A DNA stretch of 22,366 bases, from NCBI RefSeq assembly GCF_001280005.1, contig NZ_LGDW01000043.1:1-22366 (forward strand). Reading direction: 5' to 3'. Made by a program: the position numbers and the translations under genes. Below are positions 15,332 through 22,126 of the stretch, piece after piece (position 1 is the first letter of the stretch; every line of letters begins with the position of its first letter). Origin of the DNA: Streptomyces sp. NRRL WC-3618 (GTDB lineage Bacteria; Actinomycetota; Actinomycetes; Streptomycetales; Streptomycetaceae). The notes beneath the pieces were generated by a model. It made no database searches, was not told where the DNA came from, and was given only the letters and a program-made list of their open reading frames with translations.

Positions 15332-16098
15332 CCCTACGTCTGTCCGCCGACAAGGAGACCGGGGTCGCCGTCGTCACCCTCGACCGGCCGGCGAAACTCA
15401 ACGCTCTCGACCTCGCCACCGCCGCCGAACTGGCCGTCACCTGGCAGGAGTTGCGCTTCGACGACACCGTACGGGCGATCGTCCTCACCGGCGCCGGGCC
15501 GCGCGCCTTCTGCACGGGCCTCGACCGCTCCGCGACCGTCCCCCAGCCCAACTCGCCCTACATGGTGGACGATCCGCTCGAAAGGATCGGCCCGAAGGCG
15601 AACGACCTGTGGAAGCCGGTGATCGCGGCGGTCAACGGCATGGCCTGCGGCGGCGCCTTCTACCTCCTCGCGGAGTCGGAGTTCGTCGTCGCCGACCCGA
15701 CCGCGACCTTCTTCGACCCGCACACCACGTACGGCATGGTCAGCGCGTACGAGACGATGGGCATGGCGCAGCGGATGCCGTACGGGGAGATCGCGCGGAT
15801 GGCGCTGATGGGGACGGCGGAGCGGGTGTCGGCGGCGCGCGCCCACGCGATCGGCCTGGTCAGCGAAGTCACCGCGCCCGGTGGGTCGTTGGCGGCAGCC
15901 GTGGAGTGCGCCCGGGTCATCGCGTCGTATCCGCCGGAGGGCGTACAGGGCACGGTCCGGGCGGTGTGGGCGGCGAAGGAGGCGGCCCGCACGCACGCCC
16001 TCGCGTACGCCCCGCACCTGGTCCGCCTCGGCAACCTGCCGGGCGACAGACAGTCGGAACTGTTCGCCGCCCGCACCCGGGAATTCCGCTTGCGATAG
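15328..16098 (+). CDS. Crotonase-fold (enoyl-CoA hydratase/isomerase family) protein lacking both catalytic glutamates
   Basis: A 256-residue protein, normal length for a crotonase-fold subunit. The oxyanion-hole loops are present: AGPRAFCTGLD (56-65) and NGMACGGAF (103-111). The two glutamates that catalyse water addition in classical hydratases fall at Y112 and H132 in my alignment (GGAFYLL and DPHTTYG), so syn-hydration by the usual mechanism is unlikely. Crotonase-fold enzymes also do isomerisation, decarboxylation, C-C cleavage and thioester hydrolysis. GTG 15328 overlaps the DUF35 stop, giving coupled translation; an upstream frame from 15064 is only read-through within DUF35. As the last gene of the operon it probably acts on the CoA ester made by the divergent ligase, before or after the aldolase-like step. 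It converges on the haloperoxidase gene with a 17-bp gap and no clear terminator. Confidence 0.85.
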   Translation: MTLRLSADKETGVAVVTLDRPAKLNALDLATAAELAVTWQELRFDDTVRAIVLTGAGPRAFCTGLDRSATVPQPNSPYMVDDPLERIGPKANDLWKPVIAAVNGMACGGAFYLLAESEFVVADPTATFFDPHTTYGMVSAYETMGMAQRMPYGEIARMALMGTAERVSAARAHAIGLVSEVTAPGGSLAAAVECARVIASYPPEGVQGTVRAVWAAKEAARTHALAYAPHLVRLGNLPGDRQSELFAARTREFRLR

Positions 16099-16115
16099 CG
16101 ATGCCCGCTCTTCGC

Positions 16116-17546
16116 CTAGAGCTTGCCCAGCTTCGTGGTGTAGACCTGGGCCGCGACCTTGTCACCCAGGGTGAGGCCGTCCTCGGCGTCCCACGGGAAG
16201 TGGACTCCGAGCCAGACCCTGCTGAAGGCGTCCTCGGTGGCTGCCGCGCTGAAGCTGGTGAAGCGGCGGGTCTTCACCGGTGACTGGGGCTCGTCGGTGG
16301 TCATGTCGAAGGCGATGTCGTCACTGCCGAAATAGCGCTTCATCACGCCCGCCCAGGCCCCGCCGAACGTCGCGTGCCCCGACGCCCAGGCCGGGAAGCA
16401 CGGGGTGAAGTTCACGCCCGCCCGGGTTTTCAGCAGGGGCTTCCACTGCGGGTCGAGCCCGCTCTCCCGGATCGCGGACACCGGCCGCCACAGGTCGATC
16501 GGGGTCAGGAACTTCACGTCCCGTACCGCGATCCCGGCGTCCGCCATGGCGAGGGAGACGAGCGCGAACAGCCGAGCGTTCTCGTACGTGTTCAGATGGC
16601 GGGCCTGGGAGACCTCCCTGGTCGCCTGAAGCAGCTGGCCGGGCGGCTTGTAGGTGCCGTCCTCGTCGTTGGCCCAGAACCAGGCCGCCGCCTCCTGATC
16701 CGGCGTCCGGTTGACGACAGGCGTGCGCGCGGTCGGCTTGTCGGCGCCGGCCGACCGCGCCGCCTCGACCTGCGCCTTGTAGGCGTCGCTGGCCAGCAAC
16801 TTCTCGTACGTCCCGTACAGGCCCGGGTTCGCCGGGCGGAACTGCGAGCCGGAGGTGAGGGCGAAGGGCTTCACCTGGCCCCAGAACGGCGTGACCGCCT
16901 GGCTGTCGCGCTCGCAGGACGGATCGGGCATGTCCGGGTAGCTGGTGGGCCGCCACGCGCCCGGCTTGTTGTCGCCGGCGTACACCTTCTCGTTGCGGGA
17001 GCCGTCGTCGTTGCGCGCGTTCCTCATCTGCGTGACCATGCGGTTGACGACCGTGACGTCGAGCAGATCGAAATCGGTCGGCTCGGTGCCGAACCGGTCA
17101 CGGAACTTCTTGTCGAGGAACTGCGTCTGCCGCTCGCCGTACAGCCCGAGCAGGATGTTGTACGCCGTACGGCCGATCACCCGCTCCTCTTCGTCGGGAC
17201 CCTCGACCCACCCGTCGTACTTGTGGGCGGAGATGTACGGCTCCGAGGTGATCCTGCCCTTCCACTTCAGCTGGTACGAGCTCTCCGCGTCGTAGATCGC
17301 CGCGTTCAGCATCGCCGCGGAACGGGACATCGGCCCCGGTCCGCCACCCTCACGACGGATGACCTGGAGCAGGACGTCGTTCCAGTAGTGGACGGGATCG
17401 GCGATCTGCTGGGGCGGCAGTGCCGCCTGTGCGGGCTGCGAAGCGACGGTGAGCGCGCTGCCGGTGGTGGCCAGCACCGCCGCCGTGGCCAGCACCCGGC
17501 GCCACATACCCGTGCTCGGCCGGACAGATCTGGTGCTCGTGGACAT
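16116..17546 (-). CDS. Secreted vanadium-dependent haloperoxidase / PAP2-superfamily enzyme
   Basis: A 476-residue exported protein. The signal peptide has WRR, a hydrophobic core (about 18-35) and PAQA cleavage near 41-42. The C-terminal half shows the vanadate/phosphate pocket of the PAP2/VHPO fold: K345 and R354 (KFLTPIDLWRPVSAIR), then S389-G390-H391 in PAWASGHATFGG, and finally R443 and H449 in SRVWLGVHFPWD. With vanadate, such enzymes oxidise halides to hypohalite; relatives are acid phosphatases and the two cannot be told apart from these motifs alone. The spacing K-x8-R is two residues longer than K-x6-R of the fungal chloroperoxidase. The ATG is backed by GGGGAG about 5 nt upstream. 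It is a single gene with a hairpin in its leader (17578-17604), divergent from a two-component system that may control it. Confidence 0.88.
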   Translation of the reverse strand: MSTSTRSVRPSTGMWRRVLATAAVLATTGSALTVASQPAQAALPPQQIADPVHYWNDVLLQVIRREGGGPGPMSRSAAMLNAAIYDAESSYQLKWKGRITSEPYISAHKYDGWVEGPDEEERVIGRTAYNILLGLYGERQTQFLDKKFRDRFGTEPTDFDLLDVTVVNRMVTQMRNARNDDGSRNEKVYAGDNKPGAWRPTSYPDMPDPSCERDSQAVTPFWGQVKPFALTSGSQFRPANPGLYGTYEKLLASDAYKAQVEAARSAGADKPTARTPVVNRTPDQEAAAWFWANDEDGTYKPPGQLLQATREVSQARHLNTYENARLFALVSLAMADAGIAVRDVKFLTPIDLWRPVSAIRESGLDPQWKPLLKTRAGVNFTPCFPAWASGHATFGGAWAGVMKRYFGSDDIAFDMTTDEPQSPVKTRRFTSFSAAATEDAFSRVWLGVHFPWDAEDGLTLGDKVAAQVYTTKLGKL

Positions 17547-17577
17547 GTCGACTCCCCTGGTTGAGTAGAGACAGGTG

Positions 17578-17604
17578 CTGCGCCACTCCCCTGCGGTGGC
17601 GCAG
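17578..17604 (-). other. Hairpin in the haloperoxidase leader
   Basis: Perfect 9-bp arms CTGCGCCAC and GTGGCGCAG with a 9-nt loop, 32 bp upstream of the start codon. It could be an operator or an RNA structure limiting translation; there is no T run. Confidence 0.6.
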
Positions 17605-17682
17605 ACGCTGGAAGGTCATTCCGTTGAACGGACGCGACGCGACGCACGAACGCGACGCGCGGACGCGACTCGTCGTCGTCCT

Positions 17683-17697
17683 GTCCTGGTCCAGGAC
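17683..17697. promoter_or_regulatory. Palindrome GTCCTGGTCCAGGAC
   Basis: A perfect 7-base inverted repeat around one T, 137 bp upstream of the haloperoxidase start. It is an operator candidate. Confidence 0.45.
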
Positions 17698-17726
17698 GCT
17701 ACGGGCGGGCCGCGTGGAGCGTCGTC

Positions 17727-17761
17727 CCACGCTGGTTGGCGCTCCGGGCCGACCAGCGTGG
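17727..17761. other. Long inverted repeat with CCACGCTGGT arms
   Basis: Ten perfect pairs (17727-17736 with 17752-17761) continue through a G-U to 14 pairs with a 7-nt loop. It has no T run on either side. It is a strong cruciform or RNA hairpin between divergent genes. Confidence 0.6.
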
Positions 17762-17779
17762 TAGCCGTGCGGTTCCTGC

Positions 17780-17803
17780 AACTTCTGCGGTACCGCAGGA
17801 GTT
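17780..17803. promoter_or_regulatory. 24-bp near-perfect palindrome before the two-component system
   Basis: The core CTGCGGTACCGCAG is perfect over 14 bp (17785-17798). It extends to 24 bp with one mismatched pair. It ends at a TTGACG hexamer 39 bp before the kinase ATG, the place expected for an autoregulatory response-regulator site. Confidence 0.6.
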
Positions 17804-17841
17804 TGACGCCCCGCCGGCCGGACGGGCCGTACGCTGCTGCG

Positions 17842-18993
17842 ATGCGGATCCGCCCCCTTGCCGTCGACGCGCTGATCGTCGCGGCGCTGACCGGTGTGGC
17901 CCTGCTGCTGGGGCCGGAGGCGGCGCGGCAGGGGCACCATCCGCTCGACGCGACCGCCTACGCGCTGGTCGTCCTGGTCCACCTGCCGCTCGTGCTCCGG
18001 GGCCGGGCCCCGGTCGTGGTCTGCTGCGTCGTGCACGCGACCTGGCTGGTGTACATCACCGCCGGCTACTGGCCCGTCGTGTGCAGCTTCGGCCCCATGC
18101 TCGCCGTCTACACCGTCGCCTCCGTGCGAGCGCCACGCGTCTCCGTCGCCTGCGCCGCGCTGATGGGCGGGGTCTGGATCTACGCGGGCGCGGTGAACCA
18201 CACCGACGGCTGGGCGTCCGTCGCCGGACAGGCCGTGGTCTACCCGGCGATGCTGTGGCGGTTCGGCGCCCTCGCCCGGCGCGCGGCCGAACTGGCCCGG
18301 CAACTGCGCCGGGAACAGGCCGAAAGGGCCCGGCGCGAGGTGGCCGAGGAACGCGGCCGGATCGCCCGCGAACTGCACGACGTGGTCGCCCACCACCTGT
18401 CCGTGATCTCCGTGCAGACCGGTCTCGCCCGGTTCGTCTTCGACACCGACCGCCTCACCACGCGTACCGCGCTCGACACGATAGAAGCCACCGGCAAGGA
18501 GGCCCTCGAAGAGCTGCGCCGCATGCTCATGGTGCTGCGCGCCGCCGACGACGGCGCCCCCGCAGGCCCGATGCCGGGCCTGGCCCGCCTCGGCGAGATG
18601 ACCGACCGGCTGCGCTCCGGCGGGACCCGGGTCGCCCTGACCGTCGAGGGCACCGAGCGCGACCTGGCCCCCGGCGTGGAACTGTGCGCGTACCGGGTGG
18701 TGCAGGAGGCCCTGACCAACGTCCTCAAGCACGCGCCCGGCGCGAGCGCCCAGGTACGGCTGAGGTACGAACCGCACCAGGTGACAGTTTCGGTCACGGA
18801 CGACGGGCAGGGGGTGATTCCGGCCAGAGTGGGAACCGGCGGCGGCCACGGCTTGCCCGGCATGCGGGAGCGGGCCAAGCTCTACGGCGGGCAGATCGAC
18901 ATCGGCCCGCAGGACCAAGGTGGCTTCGCCGTACGGCTGGTCCTGCCGACCTCCGCGCGGGCCGCACAGCAGGGGGACGACACCACCACATGA
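17842..18993 (+). CDS. NarL-type sensor histidine kinase (HisKA_3)
   Basis: A 383-residue membrane kinase. The N-terminal part has several hydrophobic segments (about 8-24, 38-52, 57-75, 78-95, 103-120, 124-140), so four to six helices and little external domain. A charged coiled linker leads to the HisKA_3 phosphoacceptor in RELHDVVAHHLSV (H179), then a HATPase domain with QEALTNVLKHA (N293), DDGQG (320-324) and GHGLPGMRER (335-344). It autophosphorylates on H179 and passes the phosphate to the regulator encoded next, with which it overlaps as ATGA. Signal unknown; sensors of this type often detect membrane or envelope conditions. I chose ATG 17842 because it starts just before the first membrane helix; GTG 17758 and 17767 are in-frame alternatives lying inside inverted repeats. 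Confidence 0.87.
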   Translation: MRIRPLAVDALIVAALTGVALLLGPEAARQGHHPLDATAYALVVLVHLPLVLRGRAPVVVCCVVHATWLVYITAGYWPVVCSFGPMLAVYTVASVRAPRVSVACAALMGGVWIYAGAVNHTDGWASVAGQAVVYPAMLWRFGALARRAAELARQLRREQAERARREVAEERGRIARELHDVVAHHLSVISVQTGLARFVFDTDRLTTRTALDTIEATGKEALEELRRMLMVLRAADDGAPAGPMPGLARLGEMTDRLRSGGTRVALTVEGTERDLAPGVELCAYRVVQEALTNVLKHAPGASAQVRLRYEPHQVTVSVTDDGQGVIPARVGTGGGHGLPGMRERAKLYGGQIDIGPQDQGGFAVRLVLPTSARAAQQGDDTTT

Positions 18994-19646
18994 CCACCGT
19001 GCTCGTCGTGGACGACCAGTTCCTCATCCGGGCCGGCCTGGTGGGGCTGCTGCGTGCCGCACCCGGTATCGAGGTCGTCGGCGAGGCGAGCGACGGCGCG
19101 GAGGGCGTGCTCCTCGCCGCCCGGACCGCCCCCGAGGTGATCCTGATGGACGTCCGGATGCCCGGCATGAACGGCATAGAGGCCACCGAACGCATCCTCG
19201 CCGAGGCCGGCGACCCTCCACCCCGGATCCTGATGCTGACCACCTTCGACCTCGACGAGTACGTGTACGGGGCACTGCGCGCCGGAGCCTGCGGGTTCCT
19301 GCTCAAGGACTCCGGCCCGGAACGCCTGCTCGCCGCCGTCGCCGCCATCGCCGGTGGCGACGCGCTCTTCGCGCCCAGCGTCACCCGCCGCCTGGTGGAG
19401 GCGTACGCCCGGCAGACCGCCTGCGAACAGCCCCCCGATCTGCGGGCGTTGACCGCCCGCGAACTGGAGGTACTGAAACTGATCGCCCGCGGCCTGTCCA
19501 ACCTGGAGATCGCCGAGCGCCTCTACATCAGCGAGGCGACCGTCAAGACCCACCTCAACCGCACGATGACCAAACTGAACCTGGACAGCAGGGCGCAGGC
19601 CGTGGTGGTGGCGTACGAATCGGGGCTCGTGACTCCGGGCGGATAG
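18990..19646 (+). CDS. NarL/FixJ-family response regulator
   Basis: A 218-residue two-domain regulator. The receiver has the acidic pair D8-D9, phosphoacceptor D54 (LMDVRMPG), T84/T85 (LTTF) and K106 (LLKD), all standard. The C-terminal LuxR-type helix-turn-helix spans about 152-215, with LTARELEVLKLIARGLSN and a recognition helix near SEATVKTHLNR. Phosphorylation at D54 should favour dimerisation and binding of inverted repeats. The 24-bp palindrome in front of the kinase gene is the obvious candidate target, and the neighbouring haloperoxidase a possible regulon member. Start ATG overlaps the kinase stop. Confidence 0.92.
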   Translation: MTTVLVVDDQFLIRAGLVGLLRAAPGIEVVGEASDGAEGVLLAARTAPEVILMDVRMPGMNGIEATERILAEAGDPPPRILMLTTFDLDEYVYGALRAGACGFLLKDSGPERLLAAVAAIAGGDALFAPSVTRRLVEAYARQTACEQPPDLRALTARELEVLKLIARGLSNLEIAERLYISEATVKTHLNRTMTKLNLDSRAQAVVVAYESGLVTPGG

Positions 19647-19699
19647 CGGCCGGGGACCGCCGGGGAGGGCCGGGCGCGCTGGCAGCCCCATGGCCTGGA

Positions 19700-20128
19700 T
19701 CAGTGAACGTAGATGCAGGCCTCCCCGCCGTAGTGCTGCGAGCCGCCGCTGGCGATCCAGAGCTTGGCGCAGTAGTTGCCCGCCCTCGAAACGGAGGCGT
19801 TGAGGACAAAGACGTCCGTCAGGTTGTTGGTGGAGGCTTGCAGGCCGTTCTTCCAGTGCACGCCGCCGGCCTTGATGTATTCGATGTGGATCGACTTCGC
19901 GTTGTTGTTGTCGGTTCGCCTCGCGCTCCCTTCGACCTGCTCGACATACAGGCCGTGACCGGTGATCTCGTAACAGACCTCCCAGTACCCCAGGGAGTCG
20001 GACCCGCCGTTTCCACAGACTCTTGCGGAAGCGGAGGCGGGGCTGGCTGTCGCCAGGGTGGCGAGGGTCATCACGCCGGCGGTGACGGACGCGGCCAGAA
20101 CGCGCCGACTTCTACGGTGCGACCTCAT
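19700..20128 (-). CDS. Small secreted four-cysteine protein, unknown function
   Basis: A 142-residue exported protein. The signal peptide runs RSHRRSRR, a hydrophobic core (about 10-28) and ASASA with cleavage near 35. The mature part of about 107 residues has four cysteines (C38, C52, C120, C138), enough for two disulfides that would tie both ends together, plus aromatic and Gly-rich beta-like strands. I do not recognise the family. ATG 20128 is preceded by AGGGGG about 4 nt upstream; a longer frame from 20299 reads through a repeat and has no signal-like start, so I reject it. Monocistronic, convergent to the response regulator. Confidence 0.75.
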   Translation of the reverse strand: MRSHRRSRRVLAASVTAGVMTLATLATASPASASARVCGNGGSDSLGYWEVCYEITGHGLYVEQVEGSARRTDNNNAKSIHIEYIKAGGVHWKNGLQASTNNLTDVFVLNASVSRAGNYCAKLWIASGGSQHYGGEACIYVH

Positions 20129-20448
20129 GGGTCCCCCTTCTTCGGTTTCTTCGGTTTCTTCGGTTGCCGGCCTAACGAAGGATCCGGCTCGACGGGGAGA
20201 GCCTGGCATTTCACGTACTCGATGCCATCCCGCGCTCGTACGAGTGCGGGTAAACCTGTGGCGTACGTACGGGGTAAACCCCTGGGGTAGCAGAGGCAAG
20301 CCCGGCCACTCTGACGCCCTTTGCCATCTCTTTACAACCCGTCCGGCCGCCGTGTCGTCTCTCCGCTCGATCCGTCACTCAGCCCGCCCAGCCCAACCCG
20401 CCCTCTTCCGGGCGGGGTTCGGGGCGGACGACGAAAGAGAGCGATTCC
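20129..20448. promoter_or_regulatory. Divergent intergenic region between secreted protein and wall protein
   Basis: Purine-rich 9-bp tandem repeats (ACCGAAGAA on the minus strand, three copies, about 20138-20164) lie just before the minus-strand ribosome site. Further out, GGGTAAACC occurs twice (20248-20256 and 20272-20280, 24 bp apart), near a perfect CTCGTACGAG palindrome at 20234-20243. Promoters for both genes must lie here, but I cannot place -35/-10 boxes. Confidence 0.45.
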
Positions 20449-20865
20449 ATGCGCCGTACCGTGCGCCGTACTGTCCTCAGCGCCGTGGCACTCGCGGCCA
20501 CCGCCGTACTCGCGGGCACCGCGCCCGCGTTCGCCGACGACACGACTCCGACCCCGACCGCGACCGTGGCCCCCAGCACCGCGCCGACCCAGGACACCCA
20601 GCCGACCCCCGCGCCGACCAAGGCACCGGCCCCGGCCGGGGAGGCCACCCCCGTTCCCGGCGATGCCCCCGCCAAGGACGCCCCCACCCAGGCCCCGGCC
20701 CAGGTGGCCGAGGTCCCGAAGGGCGCGCCCAACACCGGCGTGACCGAGACGTCGACGGACTCCGGAACTCCGGGGGCCCTGATCGGCGGGGGCGCCGCCG
20801 CCGCGTTCGCCGTGGGTGGCGCCGCGGTGTTCGTCGTACGCCGTCGGCGGGCGACCGGGGCGTGA
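20449..20865 (+). CDS. Pro/Thr-rich cell-wall-anchored surface protein (sortase substrate)
   Basis: A 138-residue exported protein. The signal peptide ends at AFA (residue 29). The mature part is almost wholly low-complexity Pro, Thr and Ala (30-90), suggesting an extended stalk without an enzymatic domain. The C-terminus is a sorting signal: APNTG (93-97), a small-residue spacer, a hydrophobic helix (about 109-130) and RRRR (131-134). The pentapeptide differs from LPxTG and from LAxTG of Streptomyces class E substrates in its first positions. GAAAGAGAG about 9 nt before the ATG is the probable ribosome site. Its stop overlaps the sortase start as GTGA, so this protein is the likely dedicated substrate. 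Confidence 0.8.
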   Translation: MRRTVRRTVLSAVALAATAVLAGTAPAFADDTTPTPTATVAPSTAPTQDTQPTPAPTKAPAPAGEATPVPGDAPAKDAPTQAPAQVAEVPKGAPNTGVTETSTDSGTPGALIGGGAAAAFAVGGAAVFVVRRRRATGA

Positions 20866-21530
20866 CCGTGCTCTCCAGGCGCGCGTTCGGGACGGCGGTC
20901 ACGGCGGCGACGGCCACGCTGCTCGTGGGCTGCTCCTCGAGCGGCGAGGGCGTACGGACGACAGGGACCGCGAGTCCCGGCAGCTCCGCGCCACGGCCGA
21001 ACTCCGGCAAGCCGCAATCGACCTCCCGTCAGCACGCGTCCGCGAACTCCGTCCGGGCGGTGGGCCGTTCGGCGCCCGTCCGGCTCCGGATCCCCGCCAT
21101 CGGGGTCGACACCCCCGTCATGCGGCTCGGCCTGGCGCCCGACCGCACCGTGCAGGTGCCCCCGGTCAGCGATCACGACCAGGCCGGCTGGTACGAGCAC
21201 TCGCCGACGCCGGGTCAGACCGGCCCGTCGGTGATCCTCGGCCATGTCACGGTCGGCGCGTACGGGGACGGTGTCTTCCACGACCTGTCGCGGCTGCGCC
21301 GGGGCGAGAAGATCGTGGCGCGCCTGGAGAACGGTACGCGGGCCGAGTTCACGGTCACGTCCCTGCGGACGGTGGCCAAGGCCGACTTCCCGGCGGAGGA
21401 CGTCTACGGGAACGTGAGCCGCCCGGAGCTTCGGCTCATCACCTGCGGCGGGCCCCGGGACGCGGGCAGCTACCTCGACAACGTGATCGTGTTCGCCGAG
21501 CTGACGTCGACGTCGCCGCCGAGACCGTGA
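20862..21530 (+). CDS. Class F-like sortase predicted as Tat-exported lipoprotein
   Basis: A 222-residue protein with SRRAFG twin arginines, a hydrophobic stretch and a lipobox LVGC (C24), followed by a Ser/Thr/Pro linker (about 25-70) and a sortase domain (about 72-215). The catalytic histidine is in ILGHVTVG (H128) and the cysteine in LITCGG (C195). The usual arginine before the last strand is not evident: SYLDNVIVF has L205, with R199 nearby. Sortases cut the sorting signal of exported proteins and attach them to peptidoglycan. The GTG start overlaps the stop of the presumed substrate gene; a second GTG at 20868 is possible. Lipid anchoring instead of a membrane helix is a notable arrangement. 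Confidence 0.83.
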   Translation: MTVLSRRAFGTAVTAATATLLVGCSSSGEGVRTTGTASPGSSAPRPNSGKPQSTSRQHASANSVRAVGRSAPVRLRIPAIGVDTPVMRLGLAPDRTVQVPPVSDHDQAGWYEHSPTPGQTGPSVILGHVTVGAYGDGVFHDLSRLRRGEKIVARLENGTRAEFTVTSLRTVAKADFPAEDVYGNVSRPELRLITCGGPRDAGSYLDNVIVFAELTSTSPPRP

Positions 21531-21546
21531 ACGTACTCGCACCGAA

Positions 21547-21590
21547 AGGACGGCGGGCCGCCGGAACGTACGCCGGTGGCCCGCCGTCCT
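21547..21590. terminator. Very strong hairpin terminator or attenuator between sortase and sigma genes
   Basis: The arms 21547-21559 and 21578-21590 are perfectly complementary (AGGACGGCGGGCC and its complement). Inner CCGG pairs extend the stem to about 18 bp with an 8-nt loop. There is no T run; a C run follows. Confidence 0.75.
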
Positions 21591-21610
21591 CCCCCACGAG
21601 TGCCACGCCG

Positions 21611-22126
21611 GTGGCAACAGCACCATGGAGAGCGTTGAAACGGTCCCGCGACAAAGCAGCGTCCGAGCTGTTCGCCGCCCTCTACCCACGCCTGGCCGGC
21701 TGGTGCCGCCGGCTCGTCGACGACGACGAGACGGCCCACGAGATCGCCTCGGAGGCGTTCACCCGGCTGTGGGCCCGCTGGACCTCGGTGGAGGAGCCGC
21801 GCGGCTTCCTCTATGTGACGGCGGCCAACATCGTCCGGGACCACTGGCGCAAGATGGAACGCGAACGCAAGGCCATGCGGCACGTGACGTCGGAGGCGGC
21901 CCTGCGCCCCCACACCGACCCGTCGGACCCGTCCATCCGCCTCCTCGTCCAGTCCCTGCCGGAACGACTGCGCGTCCCGATCCTCCTGCACTACTACGCT
22001 GACATGCCGATCCGGGACGTGTCCGCGCTGACCGGACGCAAGGAAGGAACCATTAAGGCCGACCTCCACGCGGCCCGTGAACTGCTCCGCGCCCACCTGA
22101 GGAAAAGCCTTGACCACACGCTTTGA
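21611..22126 (+). CDS. ECF-type RNA polymerase sigma factor
   Basis: A 171-residue sigma factor with two domains. Region 2 spans about 18-85 (ELFAALYPRLAGWCRRL, HEIASEAFTRLWARW, and RGFLYVTAANIVRDHWRK for -10 recognition). Region 4 spans about 110-163 (LPERLRVPILLHYYADMPIRDVSALTG and EGTIKADLHAARELL as helix-turn-helix). It has no zinc-binding or C-terminal extension. The start is unsure: GTG 21611 gives this length without a clear ribosome site, while TTG 21635 has GGAGAG but only about 4 nt away. Its message must come through or start inside the hairpin region just upstream. The next gene overlaps its end, suggesting co-expression with a membrane protein that may control it. Confidence 0.87.
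   Translation: MATAPWRALKRSRDKAASELFAALYPRLAGWCRRLVDDDETAHEIASEAFTRLWARWTSVEEPRGFLYVTAANIVRDHWRKMERERKAMRHVTSEAALRPHTDPSDPSIRLLVQSLPERLRVPILLHYYADMPIRDVSALTGRKEGTIKADLHAARELLRAHLRKSLDHTL

Larger units (their letters stand above)
17547..17841. promoter_or_regulatory. Inverted-repeat-dense divergent region between haloperoxidase and histidine kinase
   Basis: This region holds four clear inverted repeats (17578-17604, 17683-17697, 17727-17761, 17780-17803) and a direct-repeat patch of GACGCGAC-like units at 17631-17668. Both promoters must lie here. TTGACG at 17803-17808 is a possible -35 for the kinase, but the nearest -10-like TACGCT (17830-17835) is 21 bp on, longer than normal. Confidence 0.6.

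Noticed and set aside
17631..17668. GACGCGAC-like direct repeats considered as a CRISPR or iteron array
   Set aside because: The units are short and irregular without spacers; best viewed as low-complexity upstream DNA.
17575..17841. Extension of the histidine kinase to a start at 17575
   Set aside because: The added residues are translated repeats and palindromes of the intergenic region; the membrane domain begins at 17842.
20129..20299. Longer start for the four-cysteine secreted protein
   Set aside because: It would put about 57 residues of repeat-derived sequence before a normal signal peptide.
20058..20861. Sortase extended upstream as a 490-residue protein
   Set aside because: This reads through the substrate gene in the wrong frame; the twin-arginine and lipobox signal begins at 20862.
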